Assembly: GCA_964353555.1 (NCBI GenBank)
Contig: CAYGWM010000002.1
Coordinates: 62,001-126,000 of the forward strand
Length of the DNA: 64,000 bases
Direction: 5' to 3'
From: PR03 sp964353555
GTDB lineage: Bacteria; Myxococcota_A; UBA9160; PR03
Position numbers and translations under genes: made by a program. Of this stretch, positions 36,506-47,132 are shown piece by piece; the first letter of the stretch is position 1, and each line of letters opens with the position of its first letter. Below the pieces are notes generated by a model, which saw nothing but the letters and a program-made list of their open reading frames with translations, was not told the origin of the DNA and did no database searches.

Positions 36506-37557
36506 ATGACACGTGTATCGAAGGGCGTATTGGCCATGTTGGCCGTATGCACGGGATTCTCCGCCTCGCCTGCTCATGCGATTTCGGTCAATTGGGACAT
36601 CGATCCGACCCTGAGTTCGTTCAAGCTCGCGATTCCGGACCAGCTGGTCTCGCTCGGCACGCTGACCGTCACGATGCGACTCCGGAATCAGAACAACGCC
36701 ACCTGGACCACCAACACGGCGCCGGTGGACGGCTTGCTCGCAACCAACGTGGGTTGGTCGGCCGGAGTCTCGTCCGTCCAGTTCCTCGGTGGCTCGTCGA
36801 GCCTGGTCGGACTCAACACGGGCAACTATCGCCCGAACCCGGCTTCGTACAGCACGTCGGTGACGAGCACCATCAACACGGCCGGAACCTTCACGAACAC
36901 GAGCAGTGCACCGGCTGTCTACGCCGCCTCGGTGCGCGGTAACCTCCCCGTGCTCGGTCTCCAGACCCTCGGCTACATCTCGTTCGACAATGTCAGCTAT
37001 GACGTCTCGAGCGTTGTGACGCCGGTGGTGGCAACGTCGTTCCTGTCGAATGCGGTCACGCTCGGTGTGCTGGATTCGCGGATCGATTTCGACGGGATCA
37101 GCGTGATCATCGCCGGACAGGTCGTCGGCGATACGCAGGCCCAGTCGGGTCCGCTCAACGGCGTCAACACCGGCGCCGGTCCGGGCTCGATCGTCAATGT
37201 CGGCGGGTTCAACTATCGGATCACGGTGCCGATCAANNNNNNNNNNNNNNNNNNNNNNNNNNNNNNNNNNNNNNNNNNNNNNNNNNNNNNNNNNNNNNNN
37301 NNNNNNNNNNNNNNNNNNNNNNNNNNNNNNNNNNNNCGGGCTCGATCGTCAATGTCGGCGGGTTCAACTATCGGATCACGGTGCCGATCAACGTGCCGGT
37401 CGACATTTCGCTCGGCGGTGTGAACCTGGTCGGAACCGCAACGGGCACCCTGGTTGGCTTCGCATCCATCATTCCCGAGCCGGCGACCGCAGCGCTGCTG
37501 GCAGCGGGAATCGTGGCCCTTGGGGTACGCGGTCGGCGACGGCGCCTCGAGAGCTAG
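36506..37557 (+). CDS. PEP-CTERM sorting-domain protein (interrupted by assembly gap)
   Basis: A Sec signal (MTRVSKGVLAMLAVC... ending PAHA, cut near residue 25) starts at ATG 36506 behind GGAAGGAG. The mature part is rich in Ser, Thr, Asn and Val with beta-strand character and almost no Cys. The C-terminus has IIPEPATAALLAAGIVAL followed by RGRRRR, the PEP-CTERM motif, hydrophobic helix and basic tail recognised by exosortase for sorting to the surface. The 100-N run plus a 55-nt duplication breaks the frame. Joining 36506-37236 directly to 37392-37557 gives a continuous 298-residue ORF, so the gene is probably intact. Ser/Thr stretches such as STSVTSTINTAGTFTNTSS could be glycosylated. No exosortase is in the window. 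Confidence 0.85.
37182..37391. other. assembly gap flanked by identical 55-nt ends
   Basis: Bases 37182-37236 and 37337-37391 are identical over 55 nt, with exactly 100 N between them. That is what a de Bruijn assembler with k=55 leaves when contig ends overlap but are scaffolded rather than merged. It is not a biological repeat. Collapsing the overlap restores the PEP-CTERM reading frame. Confidence 0.9.
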
Positions 37558-37586
37558 ACGCCGCAGTCTCTTTCCCGAGATGCACG

Positions 37587-37620
37587 CCCTCCCTCGTCTT
37601 CGGACGGGGGAGGGTTTTCT
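37587..37620 (+). terminator. rho-independent terminator with UUCG loop
   Basis: A 12-bp stem (CCCTCCCTCGTC with GACGGGGGAGGG, one G-T pair) closes a TTCG tetraloop and is followed by TTTTCT. It begins 30 bases after the PEP-CTERM stop. The T-tract direction fits termination of the plus-strand gene. Confidence 0.85.
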
Positions 37621-37661
37621 CGTTCGCGCGATCGCATCGGCCGACGCGTAATATGATGCTG

Positions 37662-39731
37662 CTAACGCCAACGCGCCTGCGAGGCAGCCTCCCGAACGCG
37701 CCGCAAATTCTCGATGGCGCGCGCGTCGTTCGGATCGGCGCGCAGCGCGGACTCGAACTCGGCTTGCGCTCCGTCCAGGTCGCCGCGCGCCGCGAACAGG
37801 ATTCCGAGCCCGGCGTGCGCGTCGGCGCTGCGCGGATCGAGTTCGAGCGCCTTGCGAAAGTTGCGTTCGGCGCCGTCGCGATCGCCGGTCTCGAGCAGCA
37901 CGGAGCCGAGAGCGACCCGGAAGCCGCCGTTGTCGGGTTCGAGTCGCACGGCCTCGGCGTAGCTGGCAAGCGCGCCCGGGGCGTCGCCCGCAGCGCGCTG
38001 CATCGATCCGAGCTCGTGATGCGCGGTGGCGACCGTCGGCTCGATGGCGAGCGATTCGCGAACGCTCGCGGCGCCGGCCGCGAGGTCGCCGTCGCCTGCT
38101 TGCGCGACGCCAAGATTGTAGAGAGCCCAGGCATCGCGAGGGCGGAGTTGCAGCGCCGTCCGCAACTCCACGGCCGCTTCGGCGAATCGGTTCTGCTTGA
38201 TCAACACGACGCCGAGGTACACGCGCGTGTCCGCCTGGTCGGTCGCGTCGCCTTCTCCCGCAAGCGCTCGCTCGAGCTCCGCCTCCGCTTCTTCGAGTCG
38301 ACCGAGGCTCGACAGCGCGCTGCCCAGATTGTTCCGGATGCGCGCGTAGTGCGGACCGAGTGCGATCGCCTGCTGGAACTGAACGACGGCCTCTTCGTAG
38401 CGCGATTGGTTCTGCAGGCTTCGGCCGAGGTTGTTGTGCGCCGCCCACGAGGAGGGGTTCACCGCGATGACACTTTCGTACAGCGTTGGAAGATCGCGGT
38501 AGCAGCGAGTCTGCTGGCGTGAGAGCGCGCCGAGCGCCGCGACAGGGACGGCGGCGACCAGCAGGGCTGCGAGGCGCGCGCGACGTCCGAGACGGCGATG
38601 GCAGAGGGTCCCGAACGCCACCGCCCCGGCGATCACGCCGATGCTCGCGTGATACTGGAAGTGATCGGCCACGAACGAGTAGCGGAACGGATAGACATCG
38701 AAGAACCCGAGCGCAGGTGTCAGCACACCGACGAAGATGAGCACCGCCGCGAGCGCGCCGCGGCCGATCCGCTGCCGTGTCATCCAGAGCGCCACGATCA
38801 CCAGCACGGCGGCAACCGGAAACACGAACTGCCAGCCTTGGTGCGCGTCGATCGTCCAGCGCGGGTAGAAAAAGGCGAGGGGGTGCGGCCAGAACAGCTT
38901 GCCGGCGTAGAACCACGCGGCGCGTCCAGCGATCAGCACCCGCTCGACGAACGAAAGCTGCCACTCCGGCCCCACCGCGCCGACGTGCGTTCGCTCCATC
39001 CACACCGTCACCGACGACAGCGCGAGCCCGACCGCGAAGAACGGCGCCAACCAGGCCGCGTCGCGCCAGGTGATGCGGCCGCGTTTCCACCAGTAGACCA
39101 CCAGCAACACAGCCGGCACGCTGGCCGTGACGGTCTTGCTGAGCAGCGCCGCTACGTACGACGCGAGCGAGAGCAGGTACCACGATGCGCTCGAGGGTCT
39201 GACACCGGCCGGCGCTTCCGAAGGCGACGCGCGCAGGTAGACGAGCAGCGAGCCGAGCGCAAAGACGAGCGACAGAACGTTCTTCCGTTCGGTGACCCAA
39301 GCCACACTCTCGACGTGGACCGGATGGACGCCGAAGATCGCGGCGGCCAACCAGGCGCCAGGAACGGCGAGGCGTGAGAGCAATCGCCAGAGCAACACGG
39401 TTGCGATCGCGTGCAGCGCGAGATTCGTCGCGTGGTAGCCGCGCGGATCGAGTTCCCAGAGCTGGTACTCGATCCAGAAGCTCGTCTGGACCAGCGGATA
39501 GTATTGCGGGAAGGCGTCGAGCCGGGTCCAGACGTCACGCAGACCGCTGGGAGTCCGGATCGCGAGGTTGTTCTGGACGTACAAGTCGTCGTCCCAGATG
39601 AAACCGTTCGCGAGCGTCGGCGCATAGACGAAGGCGACCAAAGCGATCAGCACCGCGGCCGCGAGCCACGGGCGTGCGAGATCCCAATTCGTGCGACTAC
39701 TCGCCGCGTTCGCGGGTCGATCCGGTTTCAT
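37662..39731 (-). CDS. TMTC-like GT-C membrane protein with C-terminal TPRs (B2)
   Basis: A 689-residue protein, the paralogue of B1 (26537). FIWDDDLYV (Asp47-Asp49), FPQYYPLVQTSFWIEYQLW, GYHATNLALH and GVHPVHVESVAWVTERKN lie in the first third; VGVLTPALGFFDVYPF and FVADHFQYHAS precede the TPR part (about 410-680). ATG 39731 was chosen; the frame is open upstream but there it is antisense to the divergent gene. It ends about 40 bases from the PEP-CTERM terminator and points towards it. Probably a TMTC-type glycosyltransferase. Confidence 0.84.
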   Translation of the reverse strand: MKPDRPANAASSRTNWDLARPWLAAAVLIALVAFVYAPTLANGFIWDDDLYVQNNLAIRTPSGLRDVWTRLDAFPQYYPLVQTSFWIEYQLWELDPRGYHATNLALHAIATVLLWRLLSRLAVPGAWLAAAIFGVHPVHVESVAWVTERKNVLSLVFALGSLLVYLRASPSEAPAGVRPSSASWYLLSLASYVAALLSKTVTASVPAVLLVVYWWKRGRITWRDAAWLAPFFAVGLALSSVTVWMERTHVGAVGPEWQLSFVERVLIAGRAAWFYAGKLFWPHPLAFFYPRWTIDAHQGWQFVFPVAAVLVIVALWMTRQRIGRGALAAVLIFVGVLTPALGFFDVYPFRYSFVADHFQYHASIGVIAGAVAFGTLCHRRLGRRARLAALLVAAVPVAALGALSRQQTRCYRDLPTLYESVIAVNPSSWAAHNNLGRSLQNQSRYEEAVVQFQQAIALGPHYARIRNNLGSALSSLGRLEEAEAELERALAGEGDATDQADTRVYLGVVLIKQNRFAEAAVELRTALQLRPRDAWALYNLGVAQAGDGDLAAGAASVRESLAIEPTVATAHHELGSMQRAAGDAPGALASYAEAVRLEPDNGGFRVALGSVLLETGDRDGAERNFRKALELDPRSADAHAGLGILFAARGDLDGAQAEFESALRADPNDARAIENLRRVREAASQARWR

Positions 39732-39841
39732 GCGCGACCAGCTTGCCGCAGCTCCGCCGTCGGCCACCAGACCGGAGCAGCCCGGGGCGTGGTACAAACG
39801 GCGTCCGCCCACCCGGATCGCCACGCTGGAGCCAGCACTCG

Positions 39842-41587
39842 ATGCATCGCCCGCGCCTCGTCGCGATCGTCGTCATCGTCTCGATCGCTGCGCTCACGGC
39901 AGTTCTCGCCGACCGGCCCATCCTCGATACCGATTACTTCTGGCACTTGCGGACCGGCGCGCTGATCGCCGAAACGGGGCATGTGCCTCGCGTCGACGCG
40001 TACAGCTACTCGGCGACGGGAGCTCGGTGGATCGACCTGCACTGGCTATTCCAGGTCGGTCTGTTCCAGATCTACCAGCTGGGCGGGCATGAAGCGAACC
40101 GGGCGGCTGGCTTCGTGCTCGCGTGCGCGATCGTCGGCGTCGCCGCGCTGGGCCTGTGGCGACGCGATCGACCCGCGGTGTGCGGCGTTGCGCTGGCCCT
40201 CCTCGTCACGGCCGCGTGTATTCGATTCCTGGTGCGACCGGACACCGTGAGTCTGTTGCTGACCGCCGTGGTGCTGGGATTGCTGCGTCGCGACGAGCGC
40301 GAGAATGACCGCTGGGTGTTCGCGATCGTCCCGCTCCAAATCGTGTGGGCGAATCTGCACGGCCTCCAGGCGGTGGGGATCGCGCTGATCGCGATGGCGC
40401 TGGTGGGCGAGTCCGTGTCGCCATGGTTCGGCGAAGGACGCGCCGTGCGGCGCGATCGGATCCGGCGGCTCTGCCTCGTTCTCGGGCTCGGGGTGGTTGC
40501 CGCGCTGGTGAATCCGAATGGGGTCGAGGGCGCGCTGATGCCGTTGCGCCAGCTCGCGATGATCGGTCCCACCGAGACGAGCGGAGTCTTCGACCGGACC
40601 ATCGACGAACTCCGCTCCCCGCTGGCCGCCTTCGATGCGAACAGCGCGACCGCGCTCGCGGCATTCGCCATGCTCGGCATGCTGTCGCTCGCAGCGATGC
40701 TTCTCGACCGGCGTGGTTTCTCGGTCTTCGACGCGCTGGTCTGGCTCTCGTTCGGGGTCCTCGCGTTCGCGGCGGTCCGCAACATCGCGCTGTTCGCACT
40801 CGGCGCAGCGCCGATCTTCGCCGCGCACTGGGGACGATGGCTCGACGAGACCTCGCGGATCTCGCCGGCCCGCCAGCGCCGGTTCGGCGCGGCGACCGTC
40901 GCGGGCCTCGCGCTCGCCGCCAGCCTCGTGGTGGCGACCGAAGTTGCGCGCGCCGATGGGCCCCGCGGATCTTCGAGTACGGCGTTCGCGGATTTCTGGT
41001 TTCCCGAGCGCGCCGTCGATTGGATCGATCGCCATCGTCCGCCTGGCCCGATCTACCACCGGATGGGCGACGGCGGGTTCCTGATCTGGCGACTCTGGCC
41101 GGCCTATTCGGTGCTCTCCGACGGGCGACTCGAGGTCTATGGCGAGACGCTCTTCGAGGACATCGAAGTCGAGGGCGACGGAGGCCCTCTCGCGTTCCAG
41201 CGACTCGACGCGCGCTATCACTTCGGGACCGCGCTGATCCACTTCGGGCTCTTCCGCGAGCCCGCGCTGTTCGCATGGCTCGATGCGCAGCCCGCGTGGC
41301 GACTCGTCGACCTGGATGAGGTCGCTGCCGTCTTCGTGCGCACGCGATCCGCCGAGCAGGCCGGCTGGCCGGCCGTGAACGTGGACTCGCCCATGCTATT
41401 CGAGCCGCTCGACTCCGGTCTGCAGCATCCGCTCGACCTATGGCGGCGTCTCGCGCGGATTTCGATCCTCGGCGCACTCGGCCGCATCGATGCCGCACGC
41501 GCGCTGCTCGAACAGACGAGCCTGCTGTATCGAGACCCAACCCTCGACGCGCTGCGCGCGCGATTCGCGGCTCCCGGCGCGGGGTAG
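39842..41587 (+). CDS. GT-C-like polytopic membrane protein
   Basis: A 581-residue protein with about ten membrane helices (to about 370) and a soluble C-terminal part. The first loop reads DTDYFWHLRTGALIAETGHVP...DAYSYSATGARWIDLHWL. A D-x-D/W-W-H-L loop followed by a second W-x-x-H-W-L motif defines a GT-C-related family found in many Gram-negative bacteria, without an assigned reaction. PIYHRMGDGGFLIWRLWP and DGRLEVYGE in the C-terminal part are typical of the same family. No TPR is evident, although the last 40 residues are helical. It diverges from B2 and precedes the GT2 gene at 41644. Confidence 0.75.
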   Translation: MHRPRLVAIVVIVSIAALTAVLADRPILDTDYFWHLRTGALIAETGHVPRVDAYSYSATGARWIDLHWLFQVGLFQIYQLGGHEANRAAGFVLACAIVGVAALGLWRRDRPAVCGVALALLVTAACIRFLVRPDTVSLLLTAVVLGLLRRDERENDRWVFAIVPLQIVWANLHGLQAVGIALIAMALVGESVSPWFGEGRAVRRDRIRRLCLVLGLGVVAALVNPNGVEGALMPLRQLAMIGPTETSGVFDRTIDELRSPLAAFDANSATALAAFAMLGMLSLAAMLLDRRGFSVFDALVWLSFGVLAFAAVRNIALFALGAAPIFAAHWGRWLDETSRISPARQRRFGAATVAGLALAASLVVATEVARADGPRGSSSTAFADFWFPERAVDWIDRHRPPGPIYHRMGDGGFLIWRLWPAYSVLSDGRLEVYGETLFEDIEVEGDGGPLAFQRLDARYHFGTALIHFGLFREPALFAWLDAQPAWRLVDLDEVAAVFVRTRSAEQAGWPAVNVDSPMLFEPLDSGLQHPLDLWRRLARISILGALGRIDAARALLEQTSLLYRDPTLDALRARFAAPGAG

Positions 41588-41643
41588 ACAGCGCGCCGCG
41601 ATCGGCGAGGATCGCCGCGCCCGTAAGGTTGGAACCGGCTTTG

Positions 41644-42423
41644 ATGCAGCAGAGCGATCGCCCGCAGCTCAGTGTCGTCGTTCCCGCATTCAACGAGGCG
41701 GAACGCGTCGGGGCGTGCATCGAGCGGGCAACGGCCTACCTCGCCGCGCAGTCCTACGCGAGCGAGCTGATCGTCGTATCCGACGGCAGTACCGACGCGA
41801 CCGCGCAGATTGCGCGCGAGGCAGGCCGAGACCGCGTGCAGGTGATCGAGATGGCGACGAATCGCGGCAAGGGATTCGCCGTGCGCACGGGCGTCCTTGC
41901 TGCGACGGGCTCCCATGTGCTCTTCTCCGACGTGGACTTTTCCACGCCGATCGACGAGGTCGAGCGCTTTCTGGCCGCCGTCTCGGCGGGATTCGACGTG
42001 GTCGTGGGTTCGCGCGCGCTGCCGGACTCCGACGTGCGCGTGCGCCAGGCGTGGTGGCGCCAATCGATGGGCCGCACCTTCAATCACATCGCTCGTACGG
42101 CGATCGGCTTCGAGATGCGCGATACCCAGTGCGGCTTCAAGTGCTTCCGGCGCGACGCCGCCCGCGCGATCTTCTCGCGCGCTCGTATCGACCGCTATGC
42201 CTTCGACGTCGAGCTGCTCTGGATCGCAGAGCGCCTCTCGCTGCGCGTCGGCGAGCTGCCCGTGATCTGGGTCGACGACCCGCACTCGAAGGTCCACCCG
42301 ATTCGCGACTCGCTGCGCATGCTCGTCGACCTCGCCGCGATCCGCCGTCACGACGCGCGCGGAGCCTACGAAGCGTCCCCGGTGGCGCCCGATGCTCCGG
42401 ACCAGCGGGGCCCCGCTAAGTGA
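41644..42423 (+). CDS. GT2 glycosyltransferase, ALG5-like dolichyl-phosphate glucosyltransferase family
   Basis: A 259-residue GT-A glycosyltransferase: LSVVVPAFNEAERV, VSDGSTDATAQIA, the DxD motif in FSDVDFSTPIDEVERF, and GFKCFRRDAARAIFSRA plus AFDVELLWIAER. The last two are close to the ALG5 (dolichyl-phosphate beta-glucosyltransferase) pattern. No C-terminal membrane helices are seen, unlike the 21207 enzyme. It should make a polyprenyl-phosphate sugar for GT-C enzymes. ATG 41644; its stop overlaps the GTG start of the next gene by 4 bases. Confidence 0.85.
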   Translation: MQQSDRPQLSVVVPAFNEAERVGACIERATAYLAAQSYASELIVVSDGSTDATAQIAREAGRDRVQVIEMATNRGKGFAVRTGVLAATGSHVLFSDVDFSTPIDEVERFLAAVSAGFDVVVGSRALPDSDVRVRQAWWRQSMGRTFNHIARTAIGFEMRDTQCGFKCFRRDAARAIFSRARIDRYAFDVELLWIAERLSLRVGELPVIWVDDPHSKVHPIRDSLRMLVDLAAIRRHDARGAYEASPVAPDAPDQRGPAK

Positions 42424-43005
42424 CCCCCCGGGGTGACCTGCCGCTCGACCTAATCGAGCCGTTCGCGCGCCTCGATCGGCGCGGGTTTCTCCGCTTTGCA
42501 GCCGCGCTGGCGGCCACCGGAATGCTGCCCGCGGGCTGCGGCGGGGTGCCCGCTCAGCTGAATCCGCCCGCGGGAGTCGATTTGCAGGTGCTCTCGCCGC
42601 GGTCCTATGCAACCTTCCAAGCGGTTGCGATGCGCTGTGTCGGCCCTCGGGGTGCCGAGGTGATCCGGGCGGGACGCATCGACCCGGCGCGCGCCGCCGA
42701 TCTCTGGGTGGCGCGGCTGCCAGCACTCGCGGGTCCGCTCGTGCAGGCTCTCTGGGTGCTGGAGTGGGGCATCGCTCCGCTCGTTGCGAAGTGGCGGCCC
42801 TTTACGGCGCTCGACGGCGCCAGTCAGGATCGTGTGTTGGAGGATCTGATGCGCTCGCGTCTCGACCTGAAGCGGGATCTCTTCAAGGGGCTGAAGTCGC
42901 TGTCGATGTTGACCTTCTACTCCGAGCCCGCGAGCCGCGCGCTCGACGGTTATCCCGGCGCGTTCGACGCGGCGGGCATCGTTGCGGCAATGAAGTACGA
43001 GCCCG

Positions 43006-43013
<8 letters not shown>
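42420..43013 (+). CDS. Tat-exported lipoprotein, gluconate 2-dehydrogenase subunit 3-like
   Basis: A 197-residue protein with a twin-arginine signal (DRRGFLRFAAALAATGMLP) and a lipobox-like PAGC. The mature part has LSPRSYATFQAVAMRC, WVARLPALAGPLVQALW and LKSLSMLTFYSEP, the layout of the small subunit 3 of membrane gluconate/GMC dehydrogenases. That subunit helps export the large GMC subunit through Tat. GTG start overlapping the GT2 stop (GTGA); its own stop overlaps the recQ ATG by 8 bases. No GMC partner is adjacent; the only GMC gene in the window is 25 kb away. Confidence 0.7.
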
Positions 43014-44970
<1,957 letters not shown>

Positions 44971-44989
44971 TCGGGGCCACCGGAGTCTT

Positions 44990-45292
44990 TCAGGCGCGGT
45001 GATCGGCCCGTCGATCGCGTAGCCGCCGCACCTCGCTGACGAACGCATCGACTGCTTCGTTGAGCGCTTGCCCGATGTCTTCGCCGGTGCGCGTCGCGAC
45101 CAGTTCCTTGCCGCGCGCCTGGCAGGCGATGTGCACTTCCTGCCCGCCGTGGCGGTGGTGGTTGTTGGGTTTGGCCGCGATGCGCAGGTCGATCAGGTCG
45201 GTGTGACCTTCGGCTAGCGCCAGCAGGCGCCGCTCCACTGCGTTGCGCTGTGCCGCTTCGATTTCGTCCATGTTGCGCCAGTGAATCTCCAT
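44990..45292 (-). CDS. HPF/RaiA-type ribosome-associated inhibitor
   Basis: A 100-residue protein with the single-domain hibernation factor fold: MEIHWRNMDEI, DLRIAAKPNNHHRHGGQEVHIAC, and DIGQALNEAVDAFVSEVRRL. Relatives bind the 30S decoding region in slow growth and block translation. The C-terminal dimerisation domain of long HPF is absent. The His-rich turn NHHRHGG is longer than in E. coli HPF. ATG 45292; convergent with recQ, 20 bases apart. Confidence 0.78.
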   Translation of the reverse strand: MEIHWRNMDEIEAAQRNAVERRLLALAEGHTDLIDLRIAAKPNNHHRHGGQEVHIACQARGKELVATRTGEDIGQALNEAVDAFVSEVRRLRDRRADHRA

Positions 45293-45338
45293 GCGTCACC
45301 TCCTGCGTTCGGGTTTGGACTCGTTGCAGCAGCTGCTT

Positions 45339-46157
45339 TCAACTCGGATCCTGGAAACGCGGCGCGCGCTTCTCGAGATTCGCGCGCACCGACTCGATCT
45401 GATTCGGGCGGCCGATCAGCCCGAGCTGGAGTTTCTCCTCCAGACGCAGGCCGTCGGCGACGGACACGACGCCGGATGCGTCGAGCAAGTGCTTGGCGGC
45501 GCGGATCGCGTCAGGCGACTTCGTGGCGATCTCGGCGGCGACCTCGAGCGCCGCGGCGCGCGGATCGGCGGCGACGCGCGTCGCGAGGCCGAGAAGGACC
45601 GCCTCGGTGCCCGACACGACGCGACCGGTAAACGTCAGCTCCTTCGCGACATCGAGACGCACGAGCCGCCGCAGCGTCTGCGTCCCGCTCATGTCCGGCA
45701 CGAGCCCCCACTTGATCTCCATCACCGAGAGCTTGGCATCGGGCGTGACGAAGCGGAGATCGGCGCCGAGCGCGATCTGCAGGCCGCCGCCGTACGCGAC
45801 GCCGTGCACCGCGGCGATCACCGGCACGGGCACCTCGGTCCATACCCAGGCGGCACGCTGCGCAAAATTGGCCAGGCTCGAAGCGTCGCCGCGCGAGAGC
45901 AGGTTCGCAGCGGGCTTTTCGGCACGCGGGCCACCGCTCATCGACTGGAAGCTCGAGAAGTCGAGCCCCGCGCTGAAGCAGCGGCCTTCGCCCGACAGCA
46001 CGACCGCGCGCAGCGACGGATCGCGCGCGAGTTCGGTCCCGGTCGCGACGAGCGCCTCGAACATCGCAGTGTCGAGCGCATTCATCTTGTCGGCGCGATT
46101 GAGGCGCACGTCTGCTACGCCGCCCGGCAGTCTCGTCACTACGACGCGGTCCGACAT
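45339..46157 (-). CDS. enoyl-CoA hydratase/isomerase (crotonase) family protein
   Basis: A 272-residue crotonase. The oxyanion hole region is SGEGRCFSAGLDFSSF and the second is GVAYGGGLQIALGADLRF. Of the two hydratase glutamates, the first position is Gln127, while Glu147 (in MEIKWGLVPDMSG) is kept, and Asp155 lies eight residues on, as in dienoyl-CoA isomerases. This pattern suggests isomerase rather than standard hydratase activity. Its start is nine bases after the phosphatase stop on the same strand, so they may be co-transcribed. Confidence 0.85.
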   Translation of the reverse strand: MSDRVVVTRLPGGVADVRLNRADKMNALDTAMFEALVATGTELARDPSLRAVVLSGEGRCFSAGLDFSSFQSMSGGPRAEKPAANLLSRGDASSLANFAQRAAWVWTEVPVPVIAAVHGVAYGGGLQIALGADLRFVTPDAKLSVMEIKWGLVPDMSGTQTLRRLVRLDVAKELTFTGRVVSGTEAVLLGLATRVAADPRAAALEVAAEIATKSPDAIRAAKHLLDASGVVSVADGLRLEEKLQLGLIGRPNQIESVRANLEKRAPRFQDPS

Positions 46158-46166
46158 GCAATTCTC

Positions 46167-46937
46167 CTAGCGCAATCCCGTACTGCGCAGATGATCGATC
46201 TCGTTGAAATTCTGCAGCGACCACACGAAACCGGTCATGCCGACCGGGCGCGACTGCACGACCGCGTAGGCGGCCAGTTCCATCTCGAAGCGATTCCACT
46301 CCCACGGCACGCCCTGGATGTCGAGCAGATGCGTGATCGCCACCGCGTTGGTGCCGCCGTGGGCGACGATCGCGATCCGCGTCCGTTGCGGCGGCAGCTG
46401 CCAGACCGTGAACTCGTCCTCGCTCTCGCGCGGTACACCGTGGCGCAACAACAGCGCGGCGAGCGTCCTGGTGACGCGCAGGTGGAAGTCGCGGAAACTC
46501 TCGCCACCCGGCCAGCCGCTCCAGTGGTCGCGTAGCGGGCGCCGGGTGGCGCGGTGGAAGTAGCCGTCGACATCGGTCTGCGAGAGACCCGCCAGCGGAA
46601 TGTCGATCTCGGCGAGCCCTTCGATCGTGATCGGTTCGATGCCCGTCGCCTTCGCGACCGGCGCAGCGGTTTCCTGCGCACGCCGCAGCGGAGAGACGTA
46701 GATCGCGCTCACTCCGAACGTCGCGACCGCCTGCGCCGCCGCTTCCGCTTGCAGCTGGCCGCGTGCGGTCAGCGCTGCATCGCGAACCGAAAGACCGCCG
46801 GCGGGCGTCCAGTCGGGCTCGCCGTGACGAAGCAGGATGATTTCGATCGCCGTATCGTCGCGCTGGCGCGCTTCGCGACGCGAGATGGCGCCGGGCTCGG
46901 GAACTTCGAGCACGCGCGCGGAAGGTTTCGGAACCAA
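46167..46937 (-). CDS. histidine phosphatase family protein
   Basis: A 256-residue phosphoglycerate-mutase-like protein. The catalytic RHG motif is LLRHGEPDW (Arg37-His38-Gly39); YVSPLRRAQETA and the second catalytic His in AIVAHGGTNAVAI follow. Substrates in this family range from phosphosugars to adenosylcobalamin precursors, and nothing here decides. The start is TTG 46937 with GGAGG five bases upstream; the open frame extends further, but there it lies in the divergent promoter region of the citrate synthase gene. Middle gene of a phosphatase-crotonase pair. Confidence 0.75.
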   Translation of the reverse strand: MVPKPSARVLEVPEPGAISRREARQRDDTAIEIILLRHGEPDWTPAGGLSVRDAALTARGQLQAEAAAQAVATFGVSAIYVSPLRRAQETAAPVAKATGIEPITIEGLAEIDIPLAGLSQTDVDGYFHRATRRPLRDHWSGWPGGESFRDFHLRVTRTLAALLLRHGVPRESEDEFTVWQLPPQRTRIAIVAHGGTNAVAITHLLDIQGVPWEWNRFEMELAAYAVVQSRPVGMTGFVWSLQNFNEIDHLRSTGLR

Positions 46938-47132
46938 GACTTCCTCCGTCGAAGTGTGCGCCAGGCGTTGACTATGATAGCCACGCCGAAGAGCCTGGCG
47001 CGACGTGCAGCAGCGCGGGCGCTCGCAGTCCCGCTGAATGGAACGCAAGCGCCGCGTTCCGCCGATCGAGACGCGCTTTTCGGGCGCGTGGGTGATGGCT
47101 AGGTTCCGGTCGCGTGCAATTTGGGAGACACC

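Noticed and set aside
37182..37391. A 55-nt direct repeat as a real duplication
   Set aside because: Exactly 55 nt, flanking exactly 100 N; best explained as an unmerged assembly overlap.
41593..41620. Hairpin between the GT-C-like gene and the GT2 gene
   Set aside because: A stem of GCGATC/GATCGC with one mismatch but no T-run; may be incidental in a GC-rich spacer.
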